Below, one piece after another: positions 56,943 to 64,000 of a DNA stretch of 64,000 nt. The position numbers were made by a program, and so were the translations under genes. Below the pieces are notes generated by a model. The model did no database searches. It saw only the letters and a list, made by a program, of their open reading frames with translations, and was not told where the DNA came from. The stretch spans positions 61,644 through 125,643 of the forward strand of contig NZ_KB912902.1 of NCBI RefSeq assembly GCF_000383875.1, given 5' to 3'. The first letter of the stretch is position 1; every line of letters begins with the position of its first letter. The stretch comes from Caldibacillus debilis DSM 16016 (lineage in GTDB: Bacteria > Bacillota > Bacilli > Bacillales > Caldibacillaceae).

Positions 56943-57557
56943 ATGGAACAAGTCCTGAGAGACCGGAAATGGATGTTTGCCATCATCCTTTCCCATCTTT
57001 TGATCGGATTTACCTTCACCAGACCGGCGGTCTTTTGGTATTTGCTCACCGGCGCGATGCTATGCCTCATTTCCTACGCGATGATCATCGAAAAATTCGA
57101 CGACCGGCTGCCTTTACATAAGTATTTCTATTACGGCCTCGCATCGGGCATATTCTTTTACGCCTTGGCCTTGCTCGCCTACGGGATCATCGATTGGCTG
57201 TCCCTGTCCTTCTTAAAAAATGAAATCATCGGCATTTACGACCGGTTTTCCCCCGATTCTTTCTGGCATTACATCGTGCTGGCTTTAATCATCGTTCCCG
57301 GGGAAGAAATATTTTTCAGGGGCTTCCTTTTCAAACGCCTGCTGAATTACCTGCCTTTTTGGCAGAGCGCCCTCCTTTCCGGCTTCCTCTACGCGATGAC
57401 GTATATTTACTCCCAGTATATCATTTTAATCGCCGCGGCGTTTTTTTTCGGGATCCTGTGGTCGGCCCTTTACGCCTGGAAAAAAAGTCTGCCCCTTGTC
57501 ATCCTGTCCCATCTGACCTTCGATCTCCTTCTTTTTTTGATCTTTCCTTTGCATTGA
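56943..57557 (+). CDS. CPBP family intramembrane metalloprotease
   Basis: Membrane protein of 204 residues with about six helices. The family motif 1 is VPGEEIFFRGFLFKRLLNYL (EExxxR); later helices carry FFFGILWSALYAWKKSLPLV and a histidine in LSHLTFDLLLF, giving the active-site glutamate/histidine set. CPBP proteases include Rce1-like prenyl proteases and bacteriocin-immunity proteins; the substrate here is unknown. ATG follows GAAGGGAGTCGTTTCAAAA. Monocistronic with terminator. Confidence 0.88.
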   Translation: MEQVLRDRKWMFAIILSHLLIGFTFTRPAVFWYLLTGAMLCLISYAMIIEKFDDRLPLHKYFYYGLASGIFFYALALLAYGIIDWLSLSFLKNEIIGIYDRFSPDSFWHYIVLALIIVPGEEIFFRGFLFKRLLNYLPFWQSALLSGFLYAMTYIYSQYIILIAAAFFFGILWSALYAWKKSLPLVILSHLTFDLLLFLIFPLH

Positions 57558-57562
57558 ACAAG

Positions 57563-57590
57563 GTGCGGAAGGTTTCCGCATCTTTTTTAT
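57563..57590 (+). terminator. Rho-independent terminator of the CPBP gene
   Basis: TGCGGAA pairs with TTCCGCA around GGT and is followed by TCTTTTTTATT. Confidence 0.82.
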
Positions 57591-58618
57591 TCCCCCTGTC
57601 TTTTCCCCCGCAGCAGAAGGAAGAGAAAGTAGATCAGGCTCACATAGCCGAACAGCGGATACAAAAATCCGAGCAGCGTCCCGTAAGGGATGAGGCTGAG
57701 CAGCAAACAGGAGAAAAAAATAAAAAGGCCCAGCCGCCGTTTGCCCCCCGGGAAGTGGGTCTGCAAAAACCGCTCCAATCCGTAAACATTTCCGATAATC
57801 GTCGTAAATATCTCCCCGTAAATCACAAGAATATAAAGAAAATAGAAGGAGCCGGCCAAGCGCCCGATTACGGCCCCCATCGGGATCTGGAAGGAAGCGG
57901 GATCCGGGAGCTGGACGAGCACGAAATGGCTGGCCAGCATCACGGCGGTCAAGATCGCCCCGCCCAACAACCCGCCCAGTTTGACGGTGCGGACATCGCC
58001 GATTTCCGCGGCGGCGGGAACCAAAACCCCCTGTGCCAAAGCGATGTTGAAGGCCGCGTAGGCGACTGCGGAATTCAGGGCGGAAATACGGAAACCGTCG
58101 AAGGAAAAGACCTTGCCGGGGAAATCCCCGAACTCCGCGCTCTTCCATAACAAGGAGAAGGAAAAAAGGACGAGCAGCGGAACGACCATCCCGTTCACGA
58201 AGACCACCCCCCTTTTCCCCATCGTGATCACCGCCCCCGCCAACAGCACGGTCAGCAAAAGTCCGGCGGCCCCGGGTAGCCGGAGCTGCTCTTCGAAAAC
58301 GGCGGCCGTTCCGGAAAGCATGACGGAAGTAACGCCGATGAGCATGAGGAATTGGATGAAGGTGACCAGGGGAGCCAATGCGGGTCCGAACAGAAATCGG
58401 TTGAACTCATCGAAATTTTTCGCGCGAATGCGGATGGAAAGGATCATGATCTTTCTCCCGAAATACATGAACAAACATCCGGAAAAGAAAATCCCGATCA
58501 TTCCGCTGAATCCGTATTTGGAAAAAAACTCGACGATCTCCCTCCCGGAGGCAAATCCCGCACCCACAACCGTTCCGACGTAAACCAAGGCAATGGACAG
58601 CGAACGTCTCCAATCCAT
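57587..58618 (-). CDS. ykvI: YkvI family membrane protein (amino-acid-transporter-like)
   Basis: Polytopic membrane protein of 343 residues with about ten helices, resembling the uncharacterised YkvI family, which has an APC/LeuT-like fold. The first helix has SIALVYVGTVVGAGFASGRE (the unwound-helix glycines). Further marks: NSAVAYAAFNIALAQGVLVP and SHFVLVQLPDPASFQIPMG. Transport substrate is unknown. It is followed upstream by clpE in divergent orientation, as in B. subtilis (clpE-ykvI). ATG follows GGGAGGAGAAAC. Confidence 0.88.
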   Translation of the reverse strand: MDWRRSLSIALVYVGTVVGAGFASGREIVEFFSKYGFSGMIGIFFSGCLFMYFGRKIMILSIRIRAKNFDEFNRFLFGPALAPLVTFIQFLMLIGVTSVMLSGTAAVFEEQLRLPGAAGLLLTVLLAGAVITMGKRGVVFVNGMVVPLLVLFSFSLLWKSAEFGDFPGKVFSFDGFRISALNSAVAYAAFNIALAQGVLVPAAAEIGDVRTVKLGGLLGGAILTAVMLASHFVLVQLPDPASFQIPMGAVIGRLAGSFYFLYILVIYGEIFTTIIGNVYGLERFLQTHFPGGKRRLGLFIFFSCLLLSLIPYGTLLGFLYPLFGYVSLIYFLFLLLRGKRQGE

Positions 58619-58755
58619 GTTTCTCCTCCCTTACCATACCATATGCGCCTTCGGACAAGGGAAGAACAGGACCGGCGGGCTGGCGGCCCGAACCGGTGCG
58701 GGGATCTTCATTCAGGGGAAAGAAAAATTTTTTTAAAAAAATTGATCAAAAACAC

Positions 58756-58784
58756 TTGAAAGTCAAAAAAGGTCAAAGTATAAT
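58756..58784 (+). promoter_or_regulatory. clpE sigma-A promoter
   Basis: TTGAAA at 58756 and TATAAT at 58779 with a 17-nt spacer. Confidence 0.88.
58761..58777 (+). promoter_or_regulatory. CtsR operator 1, overlapping the clpE promoter
   Basis: AGTCAAA-AAA-GGTCAAA, a full match to the CtsR direct-repeat consensus (A/G)GTCAAA-N3-(A/G)GTCAAA. It lies in the promoter spacer and overlaps the -35 end. Confidence 0.92.
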
Positions 58785-58793
58785 AAAGGTGAA

Positions 58794-58810
58794 AGTCAAA
58801 GATAGTCAAA
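58794..58810 (+). promoter_or_regulatory. CtsR operator 2, downstream of the clpE promoter
   Basis: AGTCAAA-GAT-AGTCAAA, a second full match, 33 nt after the first (three helical turns) and just after the predicted start point. Confidence 0.88.
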
Positions 58811-58856
58811 GTCAATAAACCTGGCGCTTCATTTCCTTCGGGGGAGGTTGAATGCG

Positions 58857-61031
58857 ATGCAATGCCAAATTTGCCATAAACGTCCGGCCAACGTCCAGTT
58901 CCACCTCATGATCAACGGCCATCATAAACATCTGCAGTTATGTTCCGAATGCTACCAAAGGGAAAAAGATAAAGTCGCTTCCAATTTCGGGGGGATGTCG
59001 ATGAATTTCAATCCGTTCCAAGGATTTTCCTTTGACGAATTCTTCAACGGCTTCGGCAGCGCATCCGGCCCCTTCTCCTTCATGAGCGCCGACGGAGTCG
59101 CCACCGAACAAAGGAATACGGACCGGGGCGGCGGCTTTTTGGACAAATTCGGCCGCAACTTGACGAACATGGCCCGAACCGGCTTGATCGATCCGGTTAT
59201 CGGACGGGATAAGGAGATCCGGAAAGTCATTGAAATTTTAAACCGCCGGAACAAAAACAACCCGGTGTTGATCGGGGAGCCCGGCGTCGGCAAAACGGCC
59301 ATCGTCGAAGGATTGGCCTTAAAAATCGCGGAAGGCGACGTTCCGGAGAAATTGAAAAACAAGGAAGTCTATTTGCTGGATGTCGCTTCCCTTGTCGCCA
59401 ACACCGGCATCCGCGGCCAATTTGAAGACCGGATGAAAAGGATTATTGCCGAATTGCAAAAACGGAAAAACATCATCCTTTTCATCGATGAAATCCATCT
59501 GCTCGTCGGGGCGGGTTCGGCGGAAGGCTCGCAAATGGACGCGGGCAATATCCTGAAACCGGCCTTGGCCCGCGGGGAATTGCAGCTGGTCGGCGCCACC
59601 ACGTTAAAAGAATACCGGAAAATCGAAAAGGACGGCGCCCTGGAACGCCGTTTCCAACCGGTCATCGTCCATGAACCGACCGTCGACGAAGCGATCCAAA
59701 TCTTGAAAGGCCTGAAGGAAAACTATGAAAAATTCCATCATGTCCGCTACACCGACAAAGCGATCGAAGCCTGCGTCAAACTGAGCCACCGGTACATCCA
59801 GGACCGCTTCCTTCCCGACAAGGCGATCGATTTGATGGATGAAGCCGGTTCAAAGGCGAACTTGACCATCAATTATGCCGACGAACAAACGCTCCAAGAA
59901 CGGCTGGCGAAGATCTCGAAGGAAAAGGAAAAGGCCGCTGAAGAAGAAAATTACGAATTGGCGGCAAAACTCCGTTATGAAGAAATTCAGCTGGAAAAAC
60001 AGCTGAAGAATGCGGCCAGCCAAGAAAAACCCGTCATCGATGAAGCCGACATCCAACAAATCATCGCAGAAAAGACGGGAATCCCTGTCGGCAAATTGCA
60101 AAGCGATGAAAAAATAATGATCAAACATCTGGAAGAAGAACTGGCGGCCAAGGTCATCGGCCAGGAGGAAGCCGTCAAAAAAGTGGCCAAGGCCATTCGC
60201 CGCAGCCGCGCCGGATTGAAGGCCAAACACCGCCCGATCGGTTCCTTCCTGTTCGTCGGACCTACGGGCGTGGGTAAAACCGAATTGGCCAAGCGGCTGG
60301 CGGAAAGCCTGTTCGGCTCCAAAGACGCGATGATCCGCCTCGACATGAGCGAATATATGGAAAAACACAGCGTCTCCAAATTGATCGGCTCGCCTCCGGG
60401 TTATGTCGGTTTCGAAGAAGCGGGGCAATTGACGGAAAAGGTGCGCAGGAATCCCTATTGCATCATTCTGCTTGACGAGATCGAAAAGGCCCACCCGGAT
60501 GTGCAGCACATCTTCCTGCAAATCCTGGAAGACGGGCGTCTCACCGACAGCCAAGGCCGCACCGTCAGCTTCAAAGACACGGTCATCATCGCCACGAGCA
60601 ACGCCGGATCCTTGGAAAAGAAAATTGCAGTCGGGTTCGGCAATACCGCCCAGCGTTTAAGCGCCCTTGAAATATTGAACAACTACTTTAAACCCGAATT
60701 CTTGAACCGCTGGGACGCGATCATCGAGTTCAAACCGCTGGAAAAAGAACATCTGTTGACAATCGTGGACATCATGCTGCAGGAAGTGAAGAACAATCTC
60801 CTCGAACAGGATATTCAACTGGAGGTCACGCCCAGAGCCAAAGAACGACTGGCGGAAATCGGCTACCACCCCGATTTCGGTGCGCGCCCGCTCCGCCGTG
60901 CCATCCAGGAACATGTGGAAGACCCGATTGCCGACAGGCTGCTCGACGAAAAAGGCCCCGTCGGCTCGATCACGATCGATGTCGACGGGAACAACAACAT
61001 TACCGTTGCCGCAAATGCAAAAACCGCTTAA
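58857..61031 (+). CDS. clpE: ATP-dependent Clp protease ATP-binding subunit ClpE
   Basis: HSP100 unfoldase of 724 residues for ClpP-mediated proteolysis, used in heat shock. The N-terminal zinc finger has [16 protein letters not shown] and [11 protein letters not shown]-1 has [17 protein letters not shown]; a coiled UVR domain ([20 protein letters not shown]) follows; AAA-2 has [20 protein letters not shown] and the usual [22 protein letters not shown] 58857 follows GGGGGAGG at 9 nt; the in-frame TTG at 58848 abuts that site. CtsR boxes upstream indicate heat-shock control. Confidence 0.97.
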   Translation: MQCQICHKRPANVQFHLMINGHHKHLQLCSECYQREKDKVASNFGGMSMNFNPFQGFSFDEFFNGFGSASGPFSFMSADGVATEQRNTDRGGGFLDKFGRNLTNMARTGLIDPVIGRDKEIRKVIEILNRRNKNNPVLIGEPGVGKTAIVEGLALKIAEGDVPEKLKNKEVYLLDVASLVANTGIRGQFEDRMKRIIAELQKRKNIILFIDEIHLLVGAGSAEGSQMDAGNILKPALARGELQLVGATTLKEYRKIEKDGALERRFQPVIVHEPTVDEAIQILKGLKENYEKFHHVRYTDKAIEACVKLSHRYIQDRFLPDKAIDLMDEAGSKANLTINYADEQTLQERLAKISKEKEKAAEEENYELAAKLRYEEIQLEKQLKNAASQEKPVIDEADIQQIIAEKTGIPVGKLQSDEKIMIKHLEEELAAKVIGQEEAVKKVAKAIRRSRAGLKAKHRPIGSFLFVGPTGVGKTELAKRLAESLFGSKDAMIRLDMSEYMEKHSVSKLIGSPPGYVGFEEAGQLTEKVRRNPYCIILLDEIEKAHPDVQHIFLQILEDGRLTDSQGRTVSFKDTVIIATSNAGSLEKKIAVGFGNTAQRLSALEILNNYFKPEFLNRWDAIIEFKPLEKEHLLTIVDIMLQEVKNNLLEQDIQLEVTPRAKERLAEIGYHPDFGARPLRRAIQEHVEDPIADRLLDEKGPVGSITIDVDGNNNITVAANAKTA

Positions 61032-61060
61032 ACGGCCGAAGCCGTTTAAGCGGTTTTTTC
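61018..61060 (+). terminator. Rho-independent terminator of clpE overlapping the stop codon
   Basis: AAACCGCTTAAACGGC pairs with GCCGTTTAAGCGGTTT around CGAA, 16 bp, then TTTTC. The stop codon lies within the stem. Confidence 0.95.
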
Positions 61061-61266
61061 TTTTTTTCTTTCCTATTGGTTTTTCTTTCCGCCATCCCCG
61101 GGCGAAAAATTTCCCCCTTATCTAATCCAAACGACCTGCGGAACCGGGAATCCCTTTCCCTGCCGATCCGGTCTGCTCTCTATAGAATGGTCTGGTTCCG
61201 TTCATGCCGGGAGCGCGAAAACTTTTGGTTATTCCTGTTCAGCCTGCCAGGGACTGAGCCGAACGT
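61061..61266. other. Spacer clpE-spo0E-like gene
   Basis: No gene. In B. subtilis motA, motB and eag occupy this site between clpE and spo0E; none is present. Confidence 0.6.
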
Positions 61267-61506
61267 TCAAATAGTATAGGCCATTTTTTCCTCCCTCTCT
61301 CGTTCGTACCAGGGGAAAACATCATCGTTCACTTTTTGTTCATGAAAAAGCCGTTGATATACCAGCATGAGCCGATCCAATTCCTGGCTGCAACGGATCG
61401 TTTTCTCATCGGTCAAGCCGTAATGTTTCGCGCAATCGATCATCCGCTCCCGCATCAATTTAATTTCCGTTTCCAATTCTGACTTGTTCTTCGAGTACGG
61501 CTCCAC
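61267..61506 (-). CDS. Spo0E-like aspartyl-phosphate phosphatase
   Basis: Small helical protein of 79 residues of the Spo0E family, which dephosphorylates Spo0A~P and delays sporulation. The signature SQELDRLMLVYQR is present after a first helix (ELETEIKLMRERMIDCAKHY). Position between clpE and ogt-kinE equals spo0E of B. subtilis. GTG 61506 lies 9 nt after GGGAGG; an in-frame TTG two codons earlier is only 3 nt away. Confidence 0.85.
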   Translation of the reverse strand: MEPYSKNKSELETEIKLMRERMIDCAKHYGLTDEKTIRCSQELDRLMLVYQRLFHEQKVNDDVFPWYEREREEKMAYTI

Positions 61507-61651
61507 GATCAAAATCCTCCCATTGGTACGTTTCTGGAAAAATCTTTAACAGTGCCCATTATGGCAAAGATCCCTTTTAAAGTAAATAGGTTCGCAATAA
61601 AAGACAAAAGATGTTTTCTTTTCCGGAAATTCTCCAAAAATCGCCCCGATT

Positions 61652-62176
61652 TTACATGATTTCCGCCCGGGGCGGCTGATCTTCCGCCTTTTGCGGAGAA
61701 AATCCTTCCAACTTTAATAAGTAAGCTTTCCAATCGGTTTTGGAGCCGAAATATCCCTTTAAACTTCCGTCCTTGCCGATGACCCGGTGACAGGGGACGA
61801 TGATGGGGAGGGGATTGTTTCGGTTGGCTTGCCCGACCGCGCGAACGGCCTTTCGGTTTCCGATCCGTTCCGCCACATCCTGATAGGATCTCGTCTCGCC
61901 GTAAGGAATTTCCAGCAGGCATCGCCAAACTTTCCGCTGGAAGACGGAACCTTCCATTTGCAACGGCAGGCGGAAAACCTTCCGCTTCCCTGAAAAATAC
62001 TCCTTCAGCTGCCTTTCCGCCTCCTTGAGCAGCGGATTTTCCGGGTTGAAAACCAGCTCCCGGGAATTCGGCGGCTGAAACCCGTCCCCGTCAATCGACA
62101 GGCGGATCAAGTTCCCGTTTTTCGCAAAAACCGTCAAGGATCCGACCGGCGAAGGGATGCGCACGTATTCGATCAT
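61652..62176 (-). CDS. ogt: Methylated-DNA--protein-cysteine methyltransferase
   Basis: Suicide DNA-repair methyltransferase of 174 residues that removes O6-alkyl groups from guanine. Active-site IIVPCHRVIGKDGSLKGYFG with the acceptor cysteine in PCHRV, and the helix-turn-helix FQRKVWRCLLEIPYGETRSY. The ATG overlaps the stop of the kinase gene by four bases, as ogt follows kinE in B. subtilis. The C terminus after LLKLEGF is short and normal. Confidence 0.95.
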   Translation of the reverse strand: MIEYVRIPSPVGSLTVFAKNGNLIRLSIDGDGFQPPNSRELVFNPENPLLKEAERQLKEYFSGKRKVFRLPLQMEGSVFQRKVWRCLLEIPYGETRSYQDVAERIGNRKAVRAVGQANRNNPLPIIVPCHRVIGKDGSLKGYFGSKTDWKAYLLKLEGFSPQKAEDQPPRAEIM

Positions 62177-64000
62177 TCTTCCAGCTCCTCTTTCTGTAAA
62201 ATCGGCAAATAAATAAAGAAAGTCGTCCCTTTTCCGAGATCGCTTTCCACCATGATCTTTCCCTTATGTTCGCTGATGATGTTATAACTGACCATGAGTC
62301 CAAGTCCCGTTCCCCGTTCTTTCGTGGTGTAAAAAGGTTCGCCCAATCTTTTCAAATCTTCCTTCCCGATTCCTCCGCCTTCGTCGCTGATGGCCACCAC
62401 CAGGGTGTTCCTTTTCTCTTTTTTTATTTCAATCGTCACAAACCCGCCTTCTTTCATGACTTCGATGGCATTTTTGATAATATTGATGAATACCTGTTTA
62501 ATCCGGTTCGGATCGCAATAGATTTTCGGGATATTTTTGGCAAAATGGGTGCGGAATTGAACGTTGTTGAGCACCGCCTGCCCGTACAAGAGGTCGATCG
62601 TTTCCCGCATGATCCGGGTGATGTCGCACTTGTAAAACTGCAAAACCTGCGGCCTGCCCAAGACCAAAAATTCGTTCACGATCGATTCGATCCGGTTCAA
62701 TTCCGCCGTGATGATGTCGAAGTACATCGCATAACCGGAAATGCTGTTTTGCAGCAGCTGGATAAACCCTTTCAGCGAGGTCATCGGATTGCGGATCTCA
62801 TGGGCGATCCCTGCGGCCAATTCGCCGATCACATTCAACGTTTCCGTTTTCCGCAATTGTTCCTCCATCTTCATCCTCTCCGTAATATCGCGGAAGACGG
62901 TCAAATGGATACCGTCGACGATGTCCCGCTTCGAGGTCATCTCGAGGGTGCGGACCTTGCCGTCTGCGGTTTCGATATCCATCGTAAACCGTTTTTCCCC
63001 TTTTTGATGCAATTCCAAAAAAACATTGCGGAAGAAATCCTTTTTGTTTCCTTTCCTGCAAAACAGCCAGTCCAACTGTTTGTGAATATCGTCCTGATCC
63101 GTCAAACCCAATATTTTTTTCCCGGCCGAATTCATGTCGTAAATCTTTAAACCGTTCTTCCACAAGATCATCCCGTCCAGGGCGCCGTGGAAGACGTTCC
63201 GGAATTTTAAAGCGATGTTGTACAATTCGTTTTCCATCTCGTATTTTTCCGTTTTGTCCCGCAAAATCGACATATACAACCCGTTATAAACATTCGGGCT
63301 GGTGGAAATTTCAAAAACCTTCCTTTCCTCGCCGCTTTTCAGCTGGATCTCGCCGATGAAGGGCGCTTTCGACAATATCCTGCCGATTTCCTCCCGCCGG
63401 GAGGAATCGTCCCCGGCCAGAACGGCTTGAATGGGGAAGCCGATCAATTCGTTCTTGTCTTTTTTCAAATATTGGCAGAAGGCGGGATTGGCGTTGACGA
63501 TGATCCCTTTCTCATCAAACATGACGATCCCGTCGATGACCTGATTGAAAATATTATTAAAAAGCTGGAGATGGAAAAACCGTTCGAATTCCAGCCGTTT
63601 TCGCGCGGTCACGTCCTTTAGAATGTACAAGTCGATGTTCGGCAAAATATTGCCCAAAGAAAAAAATTCGATATGTTTCACCAACCCGTTTTTTGAACGG
63701 ATCAACCATTCGTCTTCCAACATCCCGTTTTCACGGATGAGCATTCTCTGATCCTCGAAGACTTCCGGCGGGGTTAGTGAAAGAAATTCGGTGATCGAGC
63801 TGTTCATCAACGTCTCGAAATTCGTTTCAAACAAGGTGCAAGCCGCAGGATTGGCGTCGACAATTTTTTTGTTTTCATCCAATAAAATGTACGGTTCGGG
63901 CAAATTGTCGTATATTTTCTTGTATATGTTCAATTGTTCTCTCAGCCTTTGATTATCTTCCTCCAGCAGCCGCATCCGTTTCTGCAGCTCGTCCGTAAAC
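62173..64000 (-). CDS. PAS-domain sensor histidine kinase, KinE-like, partial (5' end outside window)
   Basis: Soluble kinase; the frame is open through the right edge, so the N terminus is missing (an internal ATG lies at 63975). Counting from that ATG, three PAS-like domains lie near residues 20-130 (LPEPYILLDENKKIVDANPA), 145-245 (IDGIVMFDEKGIIVNANPAF) and 260-370. The HisKA phospho-histidine is H392 (AAGIAHEIRNPMTSLKGFIQ), then N box NIIKNAIEVMKEGG, G1 DEGGGIG and G2 GTGLGLMVSYN. Position next to ogt and a spo0E-like gene suggests a sporulation kinase of the Spo0A phosphorelay, like KinE. Confidence 0.9.
   Translation of the reverse strand, partial: FTDELQKRMRLLEEDNQRLREQLNIYKKIYDNLPEPYILLDENKKIVDANPAACTLFETNFETLMNSSITEFLSLTPPEVFEDQRMLIRENGMLEDEWLIRSKNGLVKHIEFFSLGNILPNIDLYILKDVTARKRLEFERFFHLQLFNNIFNQVIDGIVMFDEKGIIVNANPAFCQYLKKDKNELIGFPIQAVLAGDDSSRREEIGRILSKAPFIGEIQLKSGEERKVFEISTSPNVYNGLYMSILRDKTEKYEMENELYNIALKFRNVFHGALDGMILWKNGLKIYDMNSAGKKILGLTDQDDIHKQLDWLFCRKGNKKDFFRNVFLELHQKGEKRFTMDIETADGKVRTLEMTSKRDIVDGIHLTVFRDITERMKMEEQLRKTETLNVIGELAAGIAHEIRNPMTSLKGFIQLLQNSISGYAMYFDIITAELNRIESIVNEFLVLGRPQVLQFYKCDITRIMRETIDLLYGQAVLNNVQFRTHFAKNIPKIYCDPNRIKQVFINIIKNAIEVMKEGGFVTIEIKKEKRNTLVVAISDEGGGIGKEDLKRLGEPFYTTKERGTGLGLMVSYNIISEHKGKIMVESDLGKGTTFFIYLPILQKEELEE

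Overview
This window is a chromosomal segment of a Bacillaceae bacterium, GC-rich for that family. Nearly every gene has a recognisable Bacillus subtilis counterpart, and blocks of B. subtilis gene order are kept: ylbC-ylbA-cta-pyc-ftsW-yla, suhB-yktB, speA-SR1-pdh-ykyA-def-ykrA-rpoY-rnjA, dapL-dapH-ccpC-cbpB, ykuE-cheV/patA-ykwC, and ptsI-ptsH-ykvT-ykvS-ykvI-clpE-spo0E-ogt-kinE. Sporulation genes (ylaJ, Spo0E family, a KinE-like kinase, cortex-hydrolase-like ykvT) indicate a spore former. The caa3 oxidase, PDH complex and pyruvate carboxylase indicate an aerobic heterotroph. A moderately thermophilic genus such as Caldibacillus would fit, but that is inference from composition and gene order only.

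Region by region: 1-9.6 kb holds ylbC (cut by the left edge), ylbA and the cytochrome caa3 oxidase locus (ctaB-C-D-E-F-G plus a DUF420/CtaM-like gene on the minus strand, heme A synthase ctaA divergent). 9.7-14.8 kb holds pycA, ftsW and ylaN. 15.4-21 kb is the yla region: glutaminase, ylaL, ylaJ, ylaI, ylaH, typA, ylaF. 21-25 kb holds suhB, yktB, a flavin-dependent nitronate monooxygenase family gene and a DUF3885 gene broken by two in-frame stop codons. 25.3-32.6 kb holds speA, the SR1 dual-function RNA locus with its peptide gene, and the pdhABCD operon. 32.7-37.4 kb holds ykyA, def, ykrA, an unannotated 23-codon cationic peptide gene, rpoY and rnjA. 38-41.6 kb is a heterodimeric ABC exporter. 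41.7-46.1 kb holds dapL, dapH, ccpC, cbpB and two small genes of unknown function. 47-52 kb holds ykuE, a CheW-domain gene, patA, ykwC and an SDR gene. 52-64 kb holds ptsI, ptsH, ykvT, an orphan sigma factor, ykvS, a CPBP protease, ykvI, clpE, a Spo0E-like gene, ogt and a PAS histidine kinase cut by the right edge.

How the genes work together: PDH and PycA sit at the pyruvate node, HPr/EI drive sugar uptake, CcpC regulates the citrate branch, and the SR1 locus carries CcpN-type operators. Together these form a compact set of central-carbon control elements. The caa3 locus supplies subunits, heme A and assembly factors. clpE carries two CtsR operators over its promoter. RNase J1 and RNA polymerase epsilon form the usual overlapping pair.

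The most interesting items are the SR1/SR1P locus with three CcpN-like boxes, and a 23-residue strongly basic amphipathic peptide gene with a two-tier hairpin terminator just before rpoY-rnjA. Others are the DUF3885 pseudogene, a chemotaxis gene reduced to its CheW half together with the absence of motAB at the usual site, and many long GC-rich spacers with no credible genes. I saw no tRNA, rRNA, CRISPR array, insertion sequence or prophage.
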